Below, in pieces: positions 26,799-34,134 of a stretch of 64,000 bases of DNA. Source of the DNA: Acidimicrobiia bacterium. GTDB lineage: Bacteria; Actinomycetota; Acidimicrobiia; Spongiisociales; UBA11373. Where the stretch lies: NCBI GenBank assembly GCA_040902765.1, contig JBBDWO010000014.1, positions 28,922-92,921 of the forward strand, given 5' to 3'. Both the position numbers and the translations under genes were made by a program. Numbering within the stretch: the stretch's first letter is position 1; each line of letters opens with the position of its first letter. The notes below the pieces were generated by a model. That model was not told the origin of the DNA and ran no database searches. It saw only the letters and a list, made by a program, of their open reading frames with translations.

Positions 26799-28322
26799 TC
26801 ACTCTTCCTCGATGCGCGGGAAGAGCACGTCCCCCTTGGTAACGGTCGATGCCGGGAAAACCCCGAACACCGCGGTCGAGGCGAGGGGTCCGTCGATCGG
26901 AGAGCCGGGCAGGCCGAGCGCCGACCAGAGTGCCGCCGCCGTACCCGGCATCGCCGGCGAGATGAGGATCGCCCCGACCCGCAGCGTCTCCAACGCGGCG
27001 TTGAGCACCTCGTCGAGACGACCCGCCTGCTCTGGGTCCTTGGCCAGGTGCCACGGCTCGGTCGCCTCGATGAAGGCGTTTGCCGCACCGAACAGCCGCC
27101 ACACGCCCTCGAGCGCCTGTCGGGTTCGGAACTCGCCAAAGAGATCCATCGCCCGCAGTGCCTCGGCGGCAGCGACGACGAGTGGCCGTTCCTCGACGGC
27201 CTCGTGGTCGGCGACGGCCGGCACCCGTCCGTCGCGGAAGCGCTCGGCAAGATTGAGGGTGCGGTTCACCAGGTTGCCGAAGTCGTTGGCCAGATCGCTG
27301 TTATAGGTCTCGACCATCCCCTCCCACGAAAAGTTGCCATCGGGCCCGAACGACACATCACGCAGAAAGTGATACCGGTAGCCGTCGACGCCGAAGGTCT
27401 CCACCAGCTCGTCGGGGAAGATCTGAGTCGCATTCGACTTCGACATCTTGGCCCCGCCGACCAGCAGCCAGCCGTGGGCGGCGATCTGCTCCGGCAGCTC
27501 GAGGCCTGCCGACATGAGCATCGCCGGCCACAGCGCCGCATGGAACCGCAGGATGTCCTTGCCGACGACGTGCACGGAGGCAGGCCACTGTCGGGCGAAG
27601 CGGTCCGGGTCGTCGCTGAAACCGGCCGCCGATACGTAGTTGATCAGGGCGTCGAACCAGACGTAGGCGACCTGCGAGTCGTCCCACGGCAGGGGGATCC
27701 CCCAGTCGAGGCTCGCCCGGGACATCGAAATGTCGGCGACGCCCTGCGACAGGAACCCGACCACTTCGTTGCGCCTCTCGACGGGCACGATGAAGTCGGG
27801 GTGTGCCTCGATGTGGGCGAGGAGCGGCTCGGTGTACCGGGACCACCGGAAGAACCAGTTGTCCTCGGAGTGGATCTCCACCGGCCGGCCGTGGACCGGG
27901 CACGAGCCATCGACCAACTCGTCGTCGGCGTAATACGCCTCACAGGCGACGCAGTACGGCCCCTCGTAGTGCCCGAGGTACACGTCGCCGTTGTCGTACA
28001 TCCGCTGCAGCAGCGACTGCACCGTCGCCCTGTGGCGATCCTCGGTGGTGCGGATGAAGTCGTCGTAGTCCAGGTCGAGCAGGGTCCATGCGTCCCGGAA
28101 GGTGCCAACGATGCTGTCCACCCACTCCTGCGGCGTGAGCCCCCGGTCGGCGGCGGCCCGGGCGATCTTGAGCCCGTACTCGTCGACGCCGGTGACGGCG
28201 AACACGTCCTCGCCGACCAGCCGCCAGTAGCGAGCGACCGCGTCGGTGACCAGCGTGGTGTAGGCCGTCCCGATGTGCGGGCGGTCGTTTGGGTAGTAGA
28301 TCGGGGTGGTGAGGTACTTCAT
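26799..28322 (-). CDS. metG: Methionyl-tRNA synthetase
   Basis: A 507-residue class I synthetase. The HIGH-type motif is TTPIYYPNDRPHIGTAYTTL. The insertion has one Cys/His knuckle (CVACEAYYADDELVDGSCPVHGRPV). WFDALINYVSAAG and the KMSKS loop GGAKMSKSNATQIFPDEL follow, with the anticodon-binding helical domain at the C-terminus. There is no tRNA-binding EMAP-like extension. ATG 28322 is chosen because the frame upstream is non-conserved. It is the first gene of a metG-tatD-rsmA-ispE run and is divergent from the AbrB gene. Confidence 0.96.
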   Translation of the reverse strand: MKYLTTPIYYPNDRPHIGTAYTTLVTDAVARYWRLVGEDVFAVTGVDEYGLKIARAAADRGLTPQEWVDSIVGTFRDAWTLLDLDYDDFIRTTEDRHRATVQSLLQRMYDNGDVYLGHYEGPYCVACEAYYADDELVDGSCPVHGRPVEIHSEDNWFFRWSRYTEPLLAHIEAHPDFIVPVERRNEVVGFLSQGVADISMSRASLDWGIPLPWDDSQVAYVWFDALINYVSAAGFSDDPDRFARQWPASVHVVGKDILRFHAALWPAMLMSAGLELPEQIAAHGWLLVGGAKMSKSNATQIFPDELVETFGVDGYRYHFLRDVSFGPDGNFSWEGMVETYNSDLANDFGNLVNRTLNLAERFRDGRVPAVADHEAVEERPLVVAAAEALRAMDLFGEFRTRQALEGVWRLFGAANAFIEATEPWHLAKDPEQAGRLDEVLNAALETLRVGAILISPAMPGTAAALWSALGLPGSPIDGPLASTAVFGVFPASTVTKGDVLFPRIEEE

Positions 28323-28450
28323 GGCGGGCGGGTCAGCGTAGTGCCGGCACCCGAATCGCCCGGCACCACCGCCTCTGGGGTTGTAGTCTGGACCGCAGCC
28401 GTCCCTCTGGACATGTGGCGGCGTCATTCGAACAGCTACACGGAGGACAT

Positions 28451-28711
28451 ATGAGCACCGGCATCGTGCGCAAGATTGACGACCTAGGGCGTGTCGTCAT
28501 CCCGGCAGAGTTCCGACGCACCCTCGGCATCCACGAGGGCGACGAACTGGAGATTTCGCTCGAAGGCGAGCAGGTGGTCATCAAGCCTCGGATACCCACC
28601 CTCATCCACCAGTTCACCGTCGGCCAGTCCGGCCGGGTGACCATCTCCGGCTCAGGCGTCGACCTCGAGGCCGGCGAATACGTCGTCCAGCGGATCGGCC
28701 GCAAGCGCTGA
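28451..28711 (+). CDS. AbrB/SpoVT-type DNA-binding regulator
   Basis: An 86-residue protein with the swapped-hairpin AbrB fold: MSTGIVRKIDDLGRVVIPAEFRRTLGIHEGDELEISLEGEQVVIKPR. The N-terminal domain is closest to Bacillus AbrB/SpoVT; the C-terminal 40 residues (VTISGSGVDLEAGEYVVQRIGR) are not assigned. The ATG at 28451 has cggagg upstream. It is divergent from metG; a regulatory link is possible but not shown. Confidence 0.88.
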   Translation: MSTGIVRKIDDLGRVVIPAEFRRTLGIHEGDELEISLEGEQVVIKPRIPTLIHQFTVGQSGRVTISGSGVDLEAGEYVVQRIGRKR

Positions 28712-28727
28712 CCGCCTGATCGGGGCC

Positions 28728-29552
28728 TCAGGGCGTCCCGATCGTTCGTTCGTAGAGTTCACGACGCGAGACACCTGTCTCGGCGGCCGCCTGCCTGACG
28801 GCTTCGGACCGGCTGAGGCCACCGGCGACCAACGCCTCGACCCGGGCGCTGGCGTCGTCGACGGTCGGGCCATCGGGATCGGCTGGGCCGACGACGACCG
28901 TCACCTCCCCGCGGGCGGGCACGGATCCCCAGTGGGCCGCCGCTTCCGACACGGTGCCTCTCCAGACTTCCTCGTGGAGCTTGGTGAGTTCGCGCAGCAC
29001 GACGCACTCCCGGTCCCCCGCACCGCCAGCGGCGAGGGCGGCGAGATCGTCGGCCAGACGCGACGGCGCGCAGAACAGGACCACGGTGCGCGGCTCGACG
29101 GCGACGGCGGAGATCCGCTCGGATCTCGCCCGACCCTTGCGAGGCAGGAACCCCTCGAAGACGAACCGCTCGGCCGGTAGTCCGGCGAGCGCCAGCGAGA
29201 AGGTGACCGCGCTCGGTCCGGGTACCCCGCTCACCGTCGCCCCGACCGACACCGCGGCCCGAACCGCGGAGAGCCCGGGGTCCGAGATCGCCGGTGTGCC
29301 TGCGTCGGTGATCACCGCCACCGTCTCGCCGGCTCCGAGCCGCCCGGCGATCTCGCTCTCGCGGCGCGCCTCGTTTCCGGCGAAGTACGAGACGAGCGGA
29401 GTGGACACTCCGAGGCGGTCGAGCAGGATCCGGGCCCGTCGCGTGTCCTCGGCATAGATCACGTCGGCGGCTCCCAGGGCCTCGGCGAGCCGCGGTGGAG
29501 CATCGCCAAGGTTGCCGATGGGACTCGAGCAGACGAGGAGGGTGCCAGTCAC
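28728..29552 (-). CDS. rsmI: 16S rRNA (cytidine-1402-2'-O)-methyltransferase
   Basis: A 274-residue tetrapyrrole-methylase-fold enzyme. Diagnostic RsmI blocks are LLVCSSPIGNLGDAPPRLAEAL, IYAEDTRRARILLDRLGV, VAVITDAGTPAISDPG, GVPGPSAVTFSLALAGLPAERFVFEGFLPRKGRARSER and VVLRELTKLHEEVWRGT. It methylates the 2'-O of C1402 in the decoding centre. The start ATG abuts the heptamer array at 29553, so its upstream region consists of repeats. Confidence 0.95.
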   Translation of the reverse strand: MTGTLLVCSSPIGNLGDAPPRLAEALGAADVIYAEDTRRARILLDRLGVSTPLVSYFAGNEARRESEIAGRLGAGETVAVITDAGTPAISDPGLSAVRAAVSVGATVSGVPGPSAVTFSLALAGLPAERFVFEGFLPRKGRARSERISAVAVEPRTVVLFCAPSRLADDLAALAAGGAGDRECVVLRELTKLHEEVWRGTVSEAAAHWGSVPARGEVTVVVGPADPDGPTVDDASARVEALVAGGLSRSEAVRQAAAETGVSRRELYERTIGTP

Positions 29553-29650
29553 GGTTACCGGTTACCCGATACCCGTTGCCGGTTGCCGGTTGCCGGTTGC
29601 CCATTGCCCGTTGCCGATTGCCCGTTTCCCGTTGCCGGTTGCCCGTTCTT
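29553..29650. repeat. Heptamer tandem array (14 contiguous units), partly coding
   Basis: Fourteen 7-bp units in one register: ggttacc twice, cgatacc, cgttgcc and ggttgcc types, cattgcc, gattgcc and cgtttcc. Read on the minus strand, the array encodes the last 30 or so residues of the DUF192 protein, as Gly/Asn/Gln/Pro/Ala/Thr-rich repeats. Confidence 0.92.
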
Positions 29651-30001
29651 GCGTAACGAGACCTCGACGATGTCGCCGACCTTGGGGAGTTCCGGGGCGA
29701 AGGTTTCGATGATGAGGGCCGCCCTCGCGGTATAGAACAAGCGTCGCGGTCTGAGGCGTTGGGCACGAAGGACGCGGCCGCTGCGGTCGCAAGCCACGAC
29801 GGAGATCCGCCGGGCCATTCCGAAGGTGTGAACGGAGCGGGCCTTCAGCGCCAGGCCGACGGCGGTGCCGATGGTGCGCCGCAGGCCGAACCTTCGGTGG
29901 CGCCGGGTCGACGCCACCCGTATCGGACCGGATGACCAGGTCGGCGTCCGCATCTCATAGCACGCCCCTGGTGCTGTCGGCTCGTCTGTGTCCATTCGCA
30001 C
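29555..30001 (-). CDS. DUF192 family protein with heptamer-encoded C-terminal tail
   Basis: About 148 residues. The core ARSVHTFGMARRISVVACDRSGRVLRAQRLRPRRL followed by APELPKVGDIVEVS matches DUF192 (COG1430), small barrels of unknown function. The last 30 or so residues (NGQPATGNGQSATGNGQP...) are the translation of the 7-bp repeat array, 21 bp encoding 7 residues. Start choice is open: ATG 30001, 29995 or 29953. The final stop sits in the array two bases from the rsmI start, so the tail is probably non-functional read-through. Confidence 0.75.
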   Translation of the reverse strand: MRMDTDEPTAPGACYEMRTPTWSSGPIRVASTRRHRRFGLRRTIGTAVGLALKARSVHTFGMARRISVVACDRSGRVLRAQRLRPRRLFYTARAALIIETFAPELPKVGDIVEVSLRKNGQPATGNGQSATGNGQPATGNRQRVSGNR

Positions 30002-30029
30002 TCCCTGGTGGCGCTAGTAGCCTGCTCCT

Positions 30030-30116
30030 ATGGCCAAGGCAAAGCGCCGTAAATTGCGCGCCCGTCGCTCCAAGGCGAACCACGGCCGTCGACCGAACGC
30101 CGGTCGCGGCAACTAG
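30030..30116 (+). CDS. Ribosomal miniprotein bL37 (28 aa)
   Basis: A 28-residue, highly basic product. It starts MAKAKRRKLRARR, and the part SKANHGRRPNAG matches the conserved C-terminal ANHGKRPNA motif of the actinobacterial 50S protein bL37. That protein is only about 24 residues long and sits near the peptidyl-transferase centre. There is no Shine-Dalgarno; a TAGTAG box about 15 bases before ATG could be a -10 for a nearly leaderless mRNA. It is divergent from the DUF192 gene. Confidence 0.8.
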   Translation: MAKAKRRKLRARRSKANHGRRPNAGRGN

Positions 30117-30228
30117 CCCGCGCCCTCTTCTGATCGTGTCTCGACACCCCGTGGGTCCTCGCGGCGCGCCCTCTCCACGGAACCCTAGACCCACCCGCCG
30201 GGCCGGGAACAGACCCTCTCAGGACGCG

Positions 30229-30256
30229 GCAGAGGGGCCCCGGAGGACCCCTCTGC
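30229..30256. terminator. Perfect 9-bp hairpin with T-rich tail between convergent genes
   Basis: Arms gcagagggg (30229-30237) and cccctctgc (30248-30256) are followed by tctttc. It lies between bL37 and the convergent membrane protein gene. The 110 bp before it show no other feature. Confidence 0.7.
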
Positions 30257-30274
30257 TCTTTCGATCTAGTCCGG

Positions 30275-30682
30275 TCAGCTCTGTGGCTTGAAGTCCACCC
30301 CGGCATCCTTCATCACGGTGAAGGCTCCGAAAGCGGCGAGAGCCGCCCCGGCGAGGCCCACGAAGAGGCCCAACTTCACCAGCTGGGTCTCGGTGACGAA
30401 GCGCAGGATGATGAAGACGAGTCCGGCGGCTGTGGCGTAAAAGGCGATTTGCTCGGTTCCGAAGCCTCCACCCTTCACCTCCGACCTGCCCATGTTCTTG
30501 AGCAGCAGCAGGACGGCTCCTGCCACTACGAGGAGGCAGCCTCCCCACGCCAAGAACCCGGCGTTCATCGCACTGATGTTGAAACCGAACACGCCATACC
30601 AAGGCATGAAGAGGGCCACCAGCGCCAGGACCCCTCCAATCAGGGCAAGCTTCATGCCCATCGAGAGTTTGCTGAAGTCCAT
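30275..30682 (-). CDS. Four-helix membrane protein of unknown function (135 aa)
   Basis: ATG 30682 has aaggag upstream. The product begins MDFSKLSMGMKLALIGGVLALVALFMPWYGV and has about four hydrophobic helices (12-32, 43-63, 77-95, 104-122). The FMPWYG turn after the first helix is common in actinobacterial small membrane proteins of unknown role. The C-terminal VMKDAGVDFKPQS is soluble. No enzyme motif is visible. Confidence 0.8.
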   Translation of the reverse strand: MDFSKLSMGMKLALIGGVLALVALFMPWYGVFGFNISAMNAGFLAWGGCLLVVAGAVLLLLKNMGRSEVKGGGFGTEQIAFYATAAGLVFIILRFVTETQLVKLGLFVGLAGAALAAFGAFTVMKDAGVDFKPQS

Positions 30683-30771
30683 TCCCCCGCTCTCCTTTTG
30701 TCGTCGACAGTTGGTCGCAGACCTATTGTGGCAGGACCGCCGCCGCCTGTCACAGAGCAGCGCCCGGGTCG

Positions 30772-32037
30772 TCACCCCTCGCCGACAACCGGGGCGAGGG
30801 CGACCCCGACCGCGGCGCCGGCGGCGGCCTCGGTGGCGATCACCATGGCCACGCGACGCTCACCCACCCGTACCTCCACATACCCCGAACCGGTGTCGAA
30901 CACCGTGACCCCGGGACCGGCTGATCGGCCACGGCCGAGGCCGCGCGCCGCCATGGCGTCGACGAGGGCAGCGGCGATCTCGGCGGCATCGGAGGGCGTG
31001 TCCGCTTCGAGGGCGTAGGCGGCGGCGACACGACTGCCGTCCCAGTGGATGCGGAGGTGATCGCCTCCCCAGCCACCCGCAGCGATGATGCGATCGGCGT
31101 CGGAGACCCCTTCGAGCAGCAGGTTCTGAAGCCCCCAGGCACCGAGAGGCCCCTCGTCGAACACCTCGTAGCCGGCCAGGTCGAGCGGAGCGAGGGCCAC
31201 CGGGAGGGCTGGCTCGGAGATGAGGTACTTGCCCGGCTGGAGGATCTGCTCGGTGGTGGAGGGTGCGAGCCGGTACGCCTGATCCACCGCGTCGATCCCC
31301 CCGGAATCGACCAGCCGCGACACGAAGCGGAACCCGGCGTCGTACGGGAACACGAGGTCGGCGGCGAACCAGCCGGGAAAAGAGTCGAGCACCGTCGTGT
31401 CGGCCGCCAGTGACTCCTCGACGGCCGCGATGTAGTCGCCGATCGGGAGACTCTGGAGGAAAACGAGTTGGAAGTAGGTCGCGTCCCCCTCGGCGAGGGC
31501 ATGGATGGCGGTAGCGGCGTCGTACTCCCCGCCGCTCGTCAGAGCGTCCAGATCGGCCCACCATTGGAAGTGCTGATCGGTGAGGGCGTGGACCAGCTCG
31601 TGGACCACGATGGACCGATCCAGCGGCGACAGGGCCGCATCGGCGCCCACGAACAGTTCCCCGCTCTCCGGGTCGTAGTACCCGGCCACCTGCTCGGCGT
31701 AGGCGCCCCGGTAGGCGTCGCCGAGATCCACCGAACGCTCCAGCAGACCGAGCACGGCGTAGATCTCCTGCCACACGGCCACCTCGTCGGGGTCGAGGTC
31801 CTCGTCGATCAGATCTGCCACCCGGCGTGCGAGAGCGTCTCTGGTGAGGACGACCACGGTGGGGGGCTCAACGAATTCGAGTCCCCGGATCCGCTCGGTC
31901 TCAGCGATCAGCTCGTCGATCTGCCCGCTGACGCCTCCTACCGGCACCGTCGTGCTCGTGGTGGTGGTCGTGGTCTCGACACCGCACGCCGATGCGAGGA
32001 GGGTGGCGGTGATGATCAGGACGAGCCGGCGGCGCAT
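30772..32037 (-). CDS. Secreted lipoprotein with HExxH metalloprotease-like motif
   Basis: A 421-residue lipoprotein: MRRRLVLIITATLLASACG has the lipobox and Cys18, followed by a Thr-rich linker. The middle shows YYDPESGELFVGADAALSPLDRSIVVHELVHALTDQHFQWWADL, in which HELVH (near 145) is a gluzincin-type zinc helix, and GEYDAATAIHALAEGDATYFQLVFL carries a conserved Glu downstream that could be the third ligand. The C-terminal domain has VAAAYALEADTPSDA. It is likely an extracellular zinc peptidase; substrate unknown. Confidence 0.82.
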   Translation of the reverse strand: MRRRLVLIITATLLASACGVETTTTTTSTTVPVGGVSGQIDELIAETERIRGLEFVEPPTVVVLTRDALARRVADLIDEDLDPDEVAVWQEIYAVLGLLERSVDLGDAYRGAYAEQVAGYYDPESGELFVGADAALSPLDRSIVVHELVHALTDQHFQWWADLDALTSGGEYDAATAIHALAEGDATYFQLVFLQSLPIGDYIAAVEESLAADTTVLDSFPGWFAADLVFPYDAGFRFVSRLVDSGGIDAVDQAYRLAPSTTEQILQPGKYLISEPALPVALAPLDLAGYEVFDEGPLGAWGLQNLLLEGVSDADRIIAAGGWGGDHLRIHWDGSRVAAAYALEADTPSDAAEIAAALVDAMAARGLGRGRSAGPGVTVFDTGSGYVEVRVGERRVAMVIATEAAAGAAVGVALAPVVGEG

Positions 32038-32084
32038 CGGTCCAGGTTAGGAGGCGCCGCGACAAGCGGTGTCCGACAGGATCT

Positions 32085-32112
32085 GAGGCCTGGGACCTGG
32101 AGCCTGGTGCCT
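32085..32112. repeat. Heptamer tandem array (4-5 units)
   Basis: Units gaggcct, gggacct, ggagcct and ggtgcct lie between the divergent lipoprotein gene and the ASCH gene, covering their promoter area. Confidence 0.75.
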
Positions 32113-32136
32113 GGAAGGCCTGCCAGACTCCTCGCC

Positions 32137-32586
32137 ATGAGCATCGTCGAGACCTTCTGGGACCGGTTCGTGGCGGCAATCGGTCTCGACGGCCCCTACG
32201 ACGCCTGGGGGTTCGGCGACGAGTCGATGCCCGAAACGATGACCGAACTCGCTCTCCTCGTCCGCGACGGACCGAAACGAGCGACGACCGGCGTCCTCGC
32301 CGAGTACGAAGACGAGGGTGAGCCCATCGACGAAGTGGGCCGGTTCACCGTGATCCTCGGCGGAGGTGGCGAACCGGTGTGCGTGACCCGTAACACCTCG
32401 GTCGAAGTGCGCCGCTTCGGCGACGTCGACGATGAGTTCGCCCGTACCGAAGGCGAGGGGGACGGGAGCCTCGAATACTGGCGATCCTCGCACCAGGAGT
32501 ACTTCGCCAACGCGGGCTACCCGGTCGACGACGACACGCTGATGGTGCTGGTCACCTTCGAGCTCGTCTGGGATGGACGGAACTAG
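32137..32586 (+). CDS. ASCH-domain protein
   Basis: A 149-residue protein of the ASCH superfamily (PUA-like beta barrel). It starts SIVETFWDRFVAAIG and has the G-x-K-x-x-T/R-type element KRATTGVLAEYEDEGEPIDEVGRFTVILGGGGEPVCVTRNTSVEVRRFGDVDDEFARTEGEGDGSLEYWRSSHQEYF. ASCH domains are predicted RNA- or nucleotide-binding modules; related bacterial proteins have amidohydrolase activity on acetylcytidine. It is encoded just upstream of tRNA-Ala. Confidence 0.88.
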   Translation: MSIVETFWDRFVAAIGLDGPYDAWGFGDESMPETMTELALLVRDGPKRATTGVLAEYEDEGEPIDEVGRFTVILGGGGEPVCVTRNTSVEVRRFGDVDDEFARTEGEGDGSLEYWRSSHQEYFANAGYPVDDDTLMVLVTFELVWDGRN

Positions 32587-32635
32587 TCGGGACCCGGAGC
32601 AGGCCGCCGCTCGTCCTACAATCGCCGTCCCACCA

Positions 32636-32709
32636 GGGGGTGTAGCTCAGCCCGGCAGAGCGCTTCCCTCGCACGGAAGAAGTCAGGGGTTCAAATCCCC
32701 TCACCTCCA
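32636..32709 (+). tRNA. tRNA-Ala (anticodon CGC)
   Basis: A 74-nt tRNA without encoded CCA. Acceptor GGGGGTG pairs CACCTCC and includes the G3-U70 pair, the identity element of alanine tRNAs. The anticodon stem CTTCC/GGAAG encloses loop CTCGCAC, anticodon CGC (reads GCG). T-arm AGGGGTTCAAATCCCCT and discriminator A are present. Confidence 0.95.
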
Positions 32710-32896
32710 CCCCCGGGAAACCCCAAGTGGACTGGGGTTTTCCCGCGCCTGTGGGTGTAGCACCGCGACCGCAGAGTTCTCGCTGCTCCTACACTCGCCT
32801 CAACCTGCAGGAGATGAGGCCATCGGAGGAGCGCAGAAGAAGAGCCTCGATGCCCCCGACGAGCGGTTCCGGTCCGGGGGGCTGAGCGCGGATATC

Positions 32897-33715
32897 GTGC
32901 AGGTGGGCGATGCCACCGTCTTCCTCGGTGTGCTCGAGCCCGGGGCCCATTGCGCTCTGGGCGGTCGCAGGCTGACCGGTAACCGGCGAGCCGAGCAGAG
33001 TTGCCAGGCGCACCACAGTGGTGTGGTCCTCGAAGGCCTCCTGCACGTGGAGATGGACGACGGATCGCTTCTCGACATCGGGCCCAACGACGTCTACGAA
33101 ATCCCTCCCGGCCACGACGGTTGGGTCGTGAGCGAGCGGCCCCTGCGGGCAATCAACTGGGCGGGGCTGCGCACATGGTTGCCCGCTCCGGAAACCGGTG
33201 AACGGGTGGTCCTGACGTTGCTCATCTCGGACATCGTCGGATCCACCGAACTGGCGGTCCAGCTGGGCGACATTGCCTGGCGTGAGCTCTTGGGGCGGCA
33301 CAACCATGAAGTTCGGGATCAGTTGGACCGCTTCCGGGGTCGTGAAGTCACCACCACGGGCGACGGGTTCCTGGCAGTGTTCGACGGCGCCGCTCGGGCG
33401 ATTCGCGCCGGCATCGGTATCCGTGAGCGAGCGCGGACCCTTGGTCTCGAGGTTCGGATCGGGCTCCATACCGGTGAGGTTGAGCTGGTGGGCGACGACG
33501 TCCGGGGGGTGGCTGTACACGAGACTGCACGCATAGCCTCCGCCGCATCGTCCGGCCAGATCTTGATCTCCTCTACTACCCATCAGCTGGCGTCGGGAGC
33601 GGGCTTGGTGATGGAGCATCAGGGAGAGCGCGAGCTCAAAGGGCTATCCGGCGCTCGGAGCGTTTTCTCCGTGGAGGCGCAGGCCGAGGTGGAGCCGAGT
33701 GGCCTGGCGCCCTAA
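32897..33715 (+). CDS. Cupin domain fused to class III adenylate/guanylate cyclase domain
   Basis: The N-terminal cupin barrel (VGDATVFLGVLEPGAHCALG ... HHSGVVLEGLLHVEMDDGSLLDIGPNDVYEIPPGHDGWVV) is followed by a class III nucleotide cyclase catalytic domain (LLISDIVGSTELAVQLGD, TTTGDGFLAVFDGAARAIRAGI, VRIGLHTGEVELVGDDVRGVAVHETARIASAASSGQILIS). Cupin homology begins earlier, at KKSLDAPDERF (about 32830). Between tRNA-Ala and 32897 no in-frame ATG, GTG or TTG exists. The listed GTG is therefore a fallback; a frameshift after ATG 32814 or a rare start near 32820 is equally possible. Confidence 0.72.
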   Translation: MQVGDATVFLGVLEPGAHCALGGRRLTGNRRAEQSCQAHHSGVVLEGLLHVEMDDGSLLDIGPNDVYEIPPGHDGWVVSERPLRAINWAGLRTWLPAPETGERVVLTLLISDIVGSTELAVQLGDIAWRELLGRHNHEVRDQLDRFRGREVTTTGDGFLAVFDGAARAIRAGIGIRERARTLGLEVRIGLHTGEVELVGDDVRGVAVHETARIASAASSGQILISSTTHQLASGAGLVMEHQGERELKGLSGARSVFSVEAQAEVEPSGLAP

Positions 33716-33860
33716 GAGGACATAGGCTTCTGCTACTACTTCCCCGCTTGCTCGGGAGTCGCGACCACACACATGAGGAGCGAGACGCCCAGAACGACGC
33801 GAGGCGCCGCGAGCCAAGAAACCTCGTGGTATCGCCGGCGCCCGGCGGCGCCGGAGCCAA

Positions 33861-33895
33861 CAGCTACCAGCTACCAGCTACCAGCTAACAGCCAG
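33861..33895. repeat. Heptamer tandem array (5 units of cagctac type)
   Basis: Units cagctac three times, then cagctaa and cagccag. They lie in the 190-bp region between the cupin-cyclase gene and a convergent small lipoprotein gene, which otherwise shows no feature. Confidence 0.85.
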
Positions 33896-33906
33896 ATCCT
33901 CGGTGT

Positions 33907-34068
33907 CTACGAGCCGACGGGTTCGGTGGTGTCGGAGTCACCTGGGGAGGTGTTGTCCGGCCGGTCGTTGTCGGCGCAGGCGACGGTTGCGAGGCTCAAT
34001 GCGAGGGTGAGTAGGGGGATCATCAGACGCTTCTTGAGATCGGGCATCGAAGTACCGTAGCCGACCAT
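33907..34068 (-). CDS. Small lipoprotein (53 aa), unknown
   Basis: ATG 34068 with gaggag five bases upstream. The product has a basic N-terminus (DLKKRL), a hydrophobic stretch and lipobox LATVAC, so Cys would be lipidated. Only about 22 mature residues follow, acidic and rich in D, T, P. It is divergent from the M15-like gene. Short actinobacterial lipopeptides of this type have no known role. Confidence 0.65.
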   Translation of the reverse strand: MVGYGTSMPDLKKRLMIPLLTLALSLATVACADNDRPDNTSPGDSDTTEPVGS

Positions 34069-34134
34069 CGACGCTCCTCAGAGCAACCGGAATATCAATC
34101 GGAATACTGCGCGGGACCACCTACCCTTGTCCCG

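Noticed and set aside
26679..28454. 591-aa open frame on the plus strand over metG
   Set aside because: It is the antisense shadow of metG in GC-rich DNA; the minus strand has all methionyl-tRNA synthetase motifs.
32573..32896. Upstream open frame that would extend the cupin-cyclase protein to 380 aa
   Set aside because: It reads through the whole tRNA-Ala gene and begins inside the ASCH gene. The extra residues are translation of tRNA, so the start must lie after 32709.
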